In this document: positions 1 to 5,524 of the stretch, piece after piece | Layout of the letters: the number at the start of each line of letters is the position of its first letter | Numbering within the stretch: position 1 is the first letter of the stretch | DNA from: an uncultured Saprospiraceae bacterium | GTDB taxonomy: Bacteria; Bacteroidota; Bacteroidia; Chitinophagales; Saprospiraceae | NCBI GenBank assembly: GCA_937864255.1 | Contig: CALMIT010000740.1 | Span: 1-5,524 of the forward strand | Direction: 5' to 3' | Length of the DNA: 5,524 bases | Translations under genes and position numbers: made by a program | Notes under the pieces: generated by a model | What the model saw: the letters and a program-made list of their open reading frames with translations, nothing else | Databases searched by the model: none | What the model was told of the DNA's origin: nothing

Positions 1-642
1 GATCTCGGCGACCGGCAGGGTATCGCCATCGCACACGGATTGATAGGCGAATTGCTGGCAATAAAAGGTGAGTTTTCAGAGGCAAAATTTCATTTGAAAA
101 AATCGCTCGAAATCTGTCGCGACATTGGTTACAAAAAAGGGATCGCCAAAGCAGTCAACAACCTGGGCGATGTTTATTTTTTGCAAAAAAAGTATGAAAA
201 GGCGCTCGCCAGCTATCAGGAAGCCATAGAAGTGACTCGGGCAATCAATAATAAACTGGTGCTGGGTAAAAGCCTCACGGAACAGGCGGCTACTTTTCTC
301 GAACTCAAAGATCAGGCTGCTGCCCGCGAATTGCTTTCTGAGGCGCTGTTGATCGCCGACGAACTCGGCAACCCCGACTTGCTTTTTCAGGCAAAAATTA
401 TGCTGGCGAAAGTGGCCGGCGCTCATGGTGAAAAAGAAAGCGTGAAAGAAATTCTTGAAAATTTGCTGAAGCAAAACTTGACGCTTTTTCAGCAGGCAAC
501 TGTTTATTACAACCTCGCCGCGCATTTTCCCGAAAATGAATTTTACAAAAAACAGGCTTTGGGAGCTTACCGGAAAACTTACGCCGACACCCCGCAGTTT
601 CTGTTCAAAAAAAGAATCGAGGAGCTTTCCGGAGATGTGTAA
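1..642 (+). CDS. TPR-repeat protein, C-terminal part (5' end outside window)
   Basis: The frame is open from base 1 to the TAA at 640-642, giving 213 residues of a longer protein. A TTG at 40 could be called as a start, but the residues before it (DLGDRQGIAIAHG) already fit the end of one TPR helix and the start of the next, so I read it as internal. At least three TPR units of about 40 residues are visible, each with a G/A-x-x-Y/F-x-x-x-x-x-Y/F-x-x-A pattern: roughly residues 9-45 (GEFSEAKFHLKKSLEI), 49-85 (LGDVYFLQKKYEKALASYQE) and 89-125 (FLELKDQAAARELLSEAL). One or two degenerate units follow, and the protein ends in a basic, helical tail (FKKRIEEL). TPRs mediate protein-protein contacts. 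The spacing and the D-x-G-D-x-x-G linker resemble the C-terminal TPR arrays of bacterial kinases, cyclases and LuxR-type sensors, but the missing N-terminus would decide which. The next gene starts 12 bases downstream on the same strand, suggesting one transcript. Confidence 0.85.
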   Translation, partial: DLGDRQGIAIAHGLIGELLAIKGEFSEAKFHLKKSLEICRDIGYKKGIAKAVNNLGDVYFLQKKYEKALASYQEAIEVTRAINNKLVLGKSLTEQAATFLELKDQAAARELLSEALLIADELGNPDLLFQAKIMLAKVAGAHGEKESVKEILENLLKQNLTLFQQATVYYNLAAHFPENEFYKKQALGAYRKTYADTPQFLFKKRIEELSGDV

Positions 643-654
643 ATTTTGACTTTT

Positions 655-3645
655 ATGAAACCCCTGCACTTTTTTTTCCCGCTTTTTTTCCTGTGCCACG
701 CGCCCCTTTTTGCTCAAAAAAATTATTTCCAACAGGCAGTCAATTACGACATCGAAGTGCGGCTGGACGATGAACGACACCTGCTTTCCGGCACTGCAAC
801 CGTCGAATATCAAAACAATGCGCCGCAGCCGCTGGACTCAATCTGGTTTCACCTCTGGATAAATGCTTTTCAATCCAAACAAAGTGCCTTTGCCCGTCAG
901 CAACTGCGCAACGGCAACACAGAATTTTACTTTGCCGAAAAGAAAGATTTGGGCGGTTACGAGTCGCTCGAATTTGAATCCGAAGGAAAAAAACTGGATT
1001 GGAATTTTGACCCAAAAAATCCCGACATAGCCGTCGTCCGCCTCCCAAAACCTTTAAAAACCGGCGAAAAAATCATTTTTAAAATTCCCTTTACGGAAAA
1101 AATTCCGAGTTCTTTTTCGCGGCCGGGTCACGTGGGACAATCTTACCAACTTTCGCAGTGGTACCCAAAACCCGCCGTGCTGGATGCGTCGGGCTGGCAT
1201 CCGATGCCTTACCTCGATCTGGGAGAATTTTACAGCGAATTCGGCAATTTCGACGTGCGCATCGCGCTGCCTTCCAATTACCTCGTGGCAGCCACCGGCG
1301 TTTTGCAAACCGAATCCGAGCTAAATTTTCGCGCCGAAAAGGAAGCTGCTACGCGAAAATTATTGGAAAGCGGATTTGAAACATCGAACGAATTTCCCGC
1401 CTCCGCGCCGGATTTTAAAACCGTCCGTTTTACGGCGGAGAATGTACATGACTTCGCCTGGTTTGCAGACAAAAGATTTCATATTTTAAAAAATGAAGTG
1501 TCGCTGCCCGTTGGCAAAAAGGTGGACGCTTACGCCTTTTTCACCAACACCGAAGCGGAACTTTGGGCGAAAGCCCCCGAATACATCGGCCGCGCTCTGA
1601 AGTTTTACTCGGAGCACGTGGGTGAGTATCCTTACCCGCAGGCTACTGCTATCCAAAGTACGCTCAGCGCCGGTGCGGGTATGGAATACCCGATGATAAC
1701 GGTGATAGGAAAGTCAGGAAATGGCAAAGCGCTTGACCGCGTGATCACGCACGAAGTCGGGCACAACTGGTTTTACAGCGTGCTGGCTTCCAATGAGCGC
1801 GACCACGCCTGGATGGACGAAGGCGTCAACAGTTATTATGAAAACCGCTACATGCGGCAATTTTATCAAAATGACGCGGAATACTCCGTGCCGCGGTTTT
1901 TTCAGCGTGGCTCGAAGATTTCCATCGAGGAGTGGGGCTACCTTTTTCAGGCGCGGCGCAAGGAAGACCAGGCTCCTGCCAGTACTTCCGACGCATTTAC
2001 CCAAATCAATTACGCGTTGGACGTGTACTCAAAAACGGGGCGCGCTTTTTTGCTTTTGGAAAAATACCTGGGTGCGGATTTGTTTGACAGGTGCATGAAA
2101 ATATATTTTGAAAAATGGGCTTTCCGGCATCCGCAGCCGGGCGATTTGAGAGCCGTTTTGGAAAAAGAAAGTGGCAAAAATCTCGGCTGGCTTTTCGACG
2201 ATTTGATCGGTTCGAATAAAAAAACGGACTATGCGATTGAATCGCTCAGGCACAAAAACGATTCACTTTTTGTAAAAATAAAAAACCGGGGAAGCACCCA
2301 AACGCCGCTTTCCATCGCCGCTTTTTCAAAAGAAAAACTTGTTGAAAATCAATGGATTGAAGGTTTTGAGGGCAGCCGGGTGATTACTTTTAAAAATGCA
2401 GATTTTGATAAAATACAGTTGGATGAGGGGCATTATACTTTTGATTTGCATCGCAAAAACGACCAGATCAAAACCGCCGGTATTTTTCCAAAATGGGAGC
2501 CGTTGCAACTCAAATTGCTGGGAGGTATAGAAAACCCCGAACGCAGCCGCATCAACTGGCTGCCCGCTGTCGGCTGGAATGAATACGATAAAAAAATGCT
2601 GGGATTGGCGCTTTATTCTTTTCCCTTCCCCGCCCGCAATTTTGAATATGCACTCGTGCCGCTGTTTGTTTTTCGTAGAAATGAGTTGTCAGGACTGGCG
2701 CACGCGGGCTATCAAATATTTCCCGACAGCAAAATTTTCCACCGACTGGCTTTTGAGGCGGATGTGAAAAGATTTAGCTACGCCAACCATCCTGTTTACG
2801 ACGCGGAAAGCCGCTACCTGAAAATCGCTCCCAAGCTCACTTTTGATTTTCAAAAAAGCAGTCCTCTCAGCCCGGTTTCGCAGCAATTGCAGCTGCGCAG
2901 CGTGTTCATTTTTCAAAAAAATGTGGTCGGGATTGACGCCGCTCAGGGAGATTTCGACTATGTAAAACGCGATTATAACATCCACGAGGCAGTGTACGAA
3001 ATCAAAAACCGGCAGGTGCTGGCGCCTTTCACTTTCAATCTGACGGCGCAGACGGGCGAAGGTTTTTCCAAATTTTTTGCCCATCACTGGCAAAAAGTAA
3101 CTTACCGCCAAAAAGGCAAAGCGCTTTACCTGCACGCTTTTGCGGGCTGGATGGATTACCAAAAGCCGGAGGCGCGGGTGGATTTTCTGATCAGCGGCAG
3201 CACCGGCAGCAACCAGGCGCAAAAAGACTATCTTTTTGACGAACTCTTACTCGGGCGCAATGGGCGCGAAGGAGTCTTATCGCAGCAAATTTTTCAACGC
3301 GACGCCAACCTGAAAACGCTCTCCAACGTCGGCAGCAGCAATACCTGGATGCTCGGCTTCGGTATCCGCTCCGGCATTCCGAATCCACTGCCTGTGGAGC
3401 CGTATTTTGACGTCGCGATTTATGACAAACCCTTTGAAAGTAAAGCCGCGTTTACTTACAGCGGCGGCATCGCGCTGGTGATAGCCAGGGATGTTTTTGA
3501 GTTGTATTTTCCGATTTTGGAAAGCAAGGACATCCGCGAAGGCGCGGCGTACCAGTCGCGAAAAGGCTATTTTCAAAAAGTCACTTTTCTATTGAATATC
3601 AATGAATTGAATCCGAAAAAACTGGTGGAGAAGATTCCGTTTTGA
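655..3645 (+). CDS. Secreted M1-family metallopeptidase with C-terminal beta-barrel-like domain
   Basis: This 996-residue protein is a zinc metallopeptidase of family M1, most likely an aminopeptidase acting in the periplasm or at the outer membrane. The zinc site is complete: HEVGH at residues 366-370 (zinc ligands H366 and H370, catalytic base E367), then exactly 18 residues to the third ligand E389 in WMDEG. The substrate N-terminus motif, GxMEN in classic members, reads GAGMEYP here (M343, E344), with Tyr replacing Asn. Y458 in VYSKTGRAF is the likely transition-state tyrosine. Residues 1-20 form a signal peptide (Phe/Leu-rich core, cleavage probably FA|QKN); Cys14 lacks a good lipobox, so a lipoprotein is unlikely. 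Residues about 25-270 fit the M1 N-terminal beta domain and 270-530 the catalytic domain. From about 615 to the end, the sequence alternates hydrophobic and polar residues, is rich in aromatics and ends in Phe, which suggests an outer-membrane barrel instead of the usual helical M1 C-domain. I chose ATG 655 over the in-frame TTG 646 because the signal peptide then begins directly with MK. No frameshift is seen. Confidence 0.93.
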   Translation: MKPLHFFFPLFFLCHAPLFAQKNYFQQAVNYDIEVRLDDERHLLSGTATVEYQNNAPQPLDSIWFHLWINAFQSKQSAFARQQLRNGNTEFYFAEKKDLGGYESLEFESEGKKLDWNFDPKNPDIAVVRLPKPLKTGEKIIFKIPFTEKIPSSFSRPGHVGQSYQLSQWYPKPAVLDASGWHPMPYLDLGEFYSEFGNFDVRIALPSNYLVAATGVLQTESELNFRAEKEAATRKLLESGFETSNEFPASAPDFKTVRFTAENVHDFAWFADKRFHILKNEVSLPVGKKVDAYAFFTNTEAELWAKAPEYIGRALKFYSEHVGEYPYPQATAIQSTLSAGAGMEYPMITVIGKSGNGKALDRVITHEVGHNWFYSVLASNERDHAWMDEGVNSYYENRYMRQFYQNDAEYSVPRFFQRGSKISIEEWGYLFQARRKEDQAPASTSDAFTQINYALDVYSKTGRAFLLLEKYLGADLFDRCMKIYFEKWAFRHPQPGDLRAVLEKESGKNLGWLFDDLIGSNKKTDYAIESLRHKNDSLFVKIKNRGSTQTPLSIAAFSKEKLVENQWIEGFEGSRVITFKNADFDKIQLDEGHYTFDLHRKNDQIKTAGIFPKWEPLQLKLLGGIENPERSRINWLPAVGWNEYDKKMLGLALYSFPFPARNFEYALVPLFVFRRNELSGLAHAGYQIFPDSKIFHRLAFEADVKRFSYANHPVYDAESRYLKIAPKLTFDFQKSSPLSPVSQQLQLRSVFIFQKNVVGIDAAQGDFDYVKRDYNIHEAVYEIKNRQVLAPFTFNLTAQTGEGFSKFFAHHWQKVTYRQKGKALYLHAFAGWMDYQKPEARVDFLISGSTGSNQAQKDYLFDELLLGRNGREGVLSQQIFQRDANLKTLSNVGSSNTWMLGFGIRSGIPNPLPVEPYFDVAIYDKPFESKAAFTYSGGIALVIARDVFELYFPILESKDIREGAAYQSRKGYFQKVTFLLNINELNPKKLVEKIPF

Positions 3646-3695
3646 GGGAGATGCCAGATTTCAGATGAAGAGATTCCAGGGGAAAATTCAGCACG

Positions 3696-3851
3696 TCAGT
3701 GTTTCGGGCATTTTTTGCAGGCCTTTCCTTTTTTGTACTTTTTACAGCACTTTTTTTTGCCGTCTTTCATCTGAATGACCGGAAGCGGGAAGGGCAGGCG
3801 AATGGCCGTACCCGGATTTTCCGTTTGAAGTTTGCTGCTGTTTGCTGACAT
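3696..3851 (-). CDS. Small Lys/Cys-rich protein (51 aa), function unknown
   Basis: The gene runs on the minus strand from ATG 3849-3851 to TGA 3696-3698. The first half is unremarkable (MSANSSKLQTENPG, then a Pro-rich stretch around LPFPLPVIQ). The last 23 residues contain 12 lysines and four cysteines, arranged C35-C36-x8-C45-x2-C48 and ending CPKH. Four cysteines in that spacing could bind a metal such as zinc, and the charge would favour contact with nucleic acid or another acidic partner; both are inferences. My impression is that similar short KKKCCKKYKKGK-type tails recur in Bacteroidota hypothetical proteins, but I could not check this. No signal peptide or membrane segment is visible. 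A longer reading from ATG 3888-3890 (64 residues) is possible on paper, but its first codons lie upstream of and inside the -7 box at 3879-3886, so a transcript from that promoter could not encode it. The gene converges on the M1 peptidase gene, leaving 50 bases between stop codons, and diverges from recQ. Confidence 0.72.
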   Translation of the reverse strand: MSANSSKLQTENPGTAIRLPFPLPVIQMKDGKKKCCKKYKKGKACKKCPKH

Positions 3852-3869
3852 GTTTTGAAAATCAAAATT

Positions 3870-3901
3870 AACAGGCTGCAAAAATAACATTCAAGCCTGT
3901 T
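3870..3901. repeat. Inverted repeat AACAGGCT/AGCCTGTT flanking the -7 box
   Basis: AACAGGCT at 3870-3877 is the exact reverse complement of AGCCTGTT at 3894-3901, with 16 bases between. The arms sit on either side of the minus-strand -7 box at 3879-3886, one near the expected transcription start and one in the -33/-7 spacer. A third partial copy, AAGCCTG, lies at 3930-3936 in direct orientation to AAGCCTG at 3893-3899. The placement suits an operator, but an 8-base repeat in AT-rich DNA can occur by chance. Confidence 0.4.
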
Positions 3902-3908
3902 TTTCAAA
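3879..3908 (-). promoter_or_regulatory. Bacteroidota-type promoter for the small Lys/Cys protein gene
   Basis: On the minus strand, the -7 box TATTTTTG (3879-3886) matches the Bacteroidota consensus TAnnTTTG at every fixed position. A -33 TTTG lies at 3905-3908, separated by 18 bases, which is within the range known for this sigma factor class. Transcription would start around 3871-3875, giving a leader of roughly 20-25 bases before ATG 3851. No Shine-Dalgarno sequence is seen in the leader, as is usual in this phylum. The site also rules out the upstream ATG at 3890. Confidence 0.65.
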
Positions 3909-3944
3909 TAGTTGCGATTTTTTTATTTTAAGCCTGCTCAGCCG

Positions 3945-3978
3945 TTTTTCTCTTCTTTTTAAAAATTTTCTACCTTTC
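3945..3978 (+). promoter_or_regulatory. Possible Bacteroidota-type promoter for recQ
   Basis: TACCTTTC at 3971-3978 matches the -7 consensus TAnnTTTG except for the last base. A weak -33 candidate, TTTTTC at 3945-3950, lies 20 bases upstream; its final base also differs from TTTG. Transcription would begin near 3983-3986, leaving a leader of about 30 bases before ATG 4013. The position is right for recQ, which has no other gene close upstream on its strand, but both boxes carry a mismatch. Confidence 0.38.
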
Positions 3979-3990
3979 CATTTTTAAAAA
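3956..3990. repeat. Two copies of palindrome TTTTTAAAAA, 25 bases apart
   Basis: The ten-base palindrome TTTTTAAAAA occurs at 3956-3965 and again at 3981-3990, on either side of the putative recQ -7 box at 3971-3978. Such T-tract/A-tract steps affect DNA shape and could contribute to promoter geometry or bind a regulator. Closely related words (TTTTTAAAA) also occur inside recQ as Phe-Leu-Lys codons, so part of this may be general sequence style. Confidence 0.45.
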
Positions 3991-4012
3991 CAGCTACGAA
4001 AACACGTTCCGC

Positions 4013-5524
4013 ATGAATCAGCAACAAGCGCTCGAAGCGCTCAAAAAATATTTTGGTTATCACCATTTCCGCCCGCTGCAAGCCGAAGTCATTCAAAATA
4101 TTTATGACAAAAAAGACTCGGTGGTCATCATGCCGACGGGCGGCGGTAAGTCGGTTTGTTTTCAAATACCGGCCGTGACGCTGGAAGGCACGGCGATAGT
4201 TTGCTCGCCGCTGATCGCGCTCATGAAAGACCAGGTGGAAGGGCTGAAAGCTTCCGGCGTCCATGCCGCGTTTTTAAACAGCAGCATCTCGGCTGCCGAG
4301 CAGCGCAAAACCGAAAGCGAATTTTTAAAAGGGCAATTGCAATTGTTGTACGTGTCGCCCGAAAAGCTCTGTTCTGCCGATTTTCAGCCTTTTTTAAAAA
4401 GTGGAAAAATCAATCTTTTTGCCATTGACGAGGCGCATTGTATCAGTTCCTGGGGGCACGATTTCCGTCCGGAATACCGCCAGTTACGTTTTTTAAAAGC
4501 CCACTTTCCGGATATTCCGCTCGTGGCGCTCACGGCGACGGCCGATAAAGTGACCCGCAAAGACATCGCAGAACAACTCGGTTTGCAGGAGCCGAAATTA
4601 TTCCTCGCTTCATTTGACCGGCCGAATTTGCAACTGGAAGTGCGTCCCGCCCGGAAGCGCTGGGAACAAATGTTGAATTTTATCCACCAGCGCCGCGGAC
4701 AGTCGGGCATTATTTATTGTTCCAGCCGAAAAAATACAGAAACCATCTCCGAAAAACTGAACAGGGCGGGTATCCCCGCTTCGTTTTACCACGCGGGTAT
4801 GACCGACGTGGATCGCAACCGGGTGCAGGAAAATTTTATCAATGACCAGACGCCCGTCATTTGCGCGACCGTCGCTTTTGGAATGGGCATTGACAAATCC
4901 AACGTCCGCTGGGTCATTCATTACAATCTTCCGAAAAATATCGAAAGTTTTTACCAGGAAATCGGGCGGGCGGGGCGCGACGGCGCGCCTGCCGACACCT
5001 TGCTTTTTTACACGGTTAGCGACGTACTTTTTCAAAAAAAACTGATAGCCGAGCAAGAGCCGGCTGTGCAGGAATTAATGATCAGCAAACTGCAAAGGCT
5101 GGAACAATATGCCACTTCGCCGGTTTGCCGGCGCAAAATTTTGCTCAGCTATTTCGGCGAATTTCTTTCGGAAAACTGCGGTAATTGCGACATCTGCCGG
5201 ACGCCGCCGAAAAGCATTAACGGCACGGTCATCGCTCAAAAAGCGCTGTCGGCGGTGGCGCGATTAAATGAAAGCGTCAACATAACTTTACTCATTGACG
5301 TGCTGCGCGGCTCGCGCCGGCGGGAGGTGATTGATAAAAATTTTCACCAAATTAAAACTTACGGCGCGGGAGCCGATCACTCTTTTGAAGAATGGCGCAA
5401 CTACATTGAACAACTCGTGCAGCAGGGATTTTTGGAAATTGCGCTCGACGAACATTATCATCCCAAACTCACTGCCGCAAGCAAAGAAGTGCTTTTTGAA
5501 AACAGGAAAGTGGAACTGGTGCAG
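4013..5524 (+). CDS. recQ: ATP-dependent DNA helicase RecQ (3' end outside window)
   Basis: This is a superfamily 2, 3'-to-5' DNA helicase that unwinds branched DNA during recombination and repair in the cytoplasm. The window holds 504 codons without a stop; the family is usually around 600 residues or more, so the end, normally including the HRDC domain, is cut off. Motifs appear in order: motif 0 FGYHHFRPLQ (14-23), Walker A TGGGKS (42-47, K46), DEAH box (139-142), the aromatic-rich loop SSWGHDFRPEY (145-155) that couples DNA binding to ATP hydrolysis, motif III TAT (174-176), and motif VI QEIGRAGRDG (315-324) with its arginine finger. The zinc-binding module has all four cysteines: C372, C389, C392 and C395. 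Residues about 405-500 match the RQC winged-helix region, including a VYGMG-like KTYGAG segment. ATG 4013 is the first start codon in this frame, and the protein begins as RecQ proteins normally do. No Shine-Dalgarno is seen. Nothing indicates damage or transfer. Confidence 0.97.
   Translation, partial: MNQQQALEALKKYFGYHHFRPLQAEVIQNIYDKKDSVVIMPTGGGKSVCFQIPAVTLEGTAIVCSPLIALMKDQVEGLKASGVHAAFLNSSISAAEQRKTESEFLKGQLQLLYVSPEKLCSADFQPFLKSGKINLFAIDEAHCISSWGHDFRPEYRQLRFLKAHFPDIPLVALTATADKVTRKDIAEQLGLQEPKLFLASFDRPNLQLEVRPARKRWEQMLNFIHQRRGQSGIIYCSSRKNTETISEKLNRAGIPASFYHAGMTDVDRNRVQENFINDQTPVICATVAFGMGIDKSNVRWVIHYNLPKNIESFYQEIGRAGRDGAPADTLLFYTVSDVLFQKKLIAEQEPAVQELMISKLQRLEQYATSPVCRRKILLSYFGEFLSENCGNCDICRTPPKSINGTVIAQKALSAVARLNESVNITLLIDVLRGSRRREVIDKNFHQIKTYGAGADHSFEEWRNYIEQLVQQGFLEIALDEHYHPKLTAASKEVLFENRKVELVQ

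Noticed and set aside
640..648. TAAATTTTG just before the M1 gene, resembling a -7 box
   Set aside because: It has three rather than two bases between TA and TTTG, and it would place the transcript start at or past ATG 655. It is more simply the stop codon plus AT-rich spacer.
646..648. TTG as start of the M1 peptidase
   Set aside because: ATG lies three codons downstream, and the signal peptide reads naturally from it. TTG would add only MTF ahead of the lysine.
76..813. 245-codon frame on the minus strand
   Set aside because: It lies opposite the TPR gene and the start of the M1 gene, both clearly coding. Its translation is Phe/Lys-rich without domain features, as expected of an antisense shadow.
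2689..3222. 177-codon frame on the minus strand
   Set aside because: It is entirely antisense to the M1 C-terminal half and shows no recognisable motif.
3660..3775. Ten-base inverted repeat TTCAGATGAA / TTCATCTGAA
   Set aside because: The arms are 96 bases apart, and one lies within the small gene's coding sequence. No plausible stem or site; likely chance.
4271..4498. Repeated TTTTTAAA words inside recQ
   Set aside because: They fall in frame as Phe-Leu(TTA)-Lys/Asn codons with no frameshift, so they reflect codon choice rather than slippage sites.
4610..5056. 148-codon minus-strand frame inside recQ
   Set aside because: It is antisense to well-conserved helicase motifs, and its translation has no recognisable domain.

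Overview
The window looks like ordinary chromosomal DNA from a member of the Bacteroidota, possibly a Saprospiria- or Cytophagia-like lineage. Four things point that way: the M1 peptidase subtype with a barrel-like C-terminal half, the lack of Shine-Dalgarno sequences at well-supported starts, a promoter matching the Bacteroidota sigma consensus (TTTG, spacer, TAnnTTTG), and the residue style of the RecQ. The genus cannot be read from this sequence. I see no mobile element, CRISPR array, rRNA or tRNA.

Layout. Positions 1-642 (+) hold the C-terminal part of a tetratricopeptide-repeat (TPR) protein whose N-terminus lies before the window. After a 12-base gap, 655-3645 (+) encodes a secreted M1-family (gluzincin) metallopeptidase of 996 residues. 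It has a complete zinc site and a C-terminal half of about 380 residues that looks like an outer-membrane beta-barrel. These two genes are probably co-transcribed. Convergent to them, 3696-3851 (-) encodes a 51-residue protein ending in a very lysine-rich, four-cysteine tail. It is driven by a near-ideal Bacteroidota promoter at 3879-3908, and this promoter decides its start codon. Diverging from it, 4013-5524 (+) encodes RecQ DNA helicase, intact through its helicase, zinc-binding and most of its winged-helix regions, but cut by the window end before its stop codon.

The genes do not form an obvious single pathway: a TPR scaffold or sensor, an envelope peptidase, a small basic Cys protein and a DNA-repair helicase. 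The parts most worth a second look are the peptidase-barrel fusion, the small Lys/Cys protein with its promoter, and the compact divergent control region at 3852-4012, which carries an inverted repeat flanking one -7 box and two identical ten-base palindromes around the other putative -7 box. I do not see convincing evidence of a new multi-gene system here.
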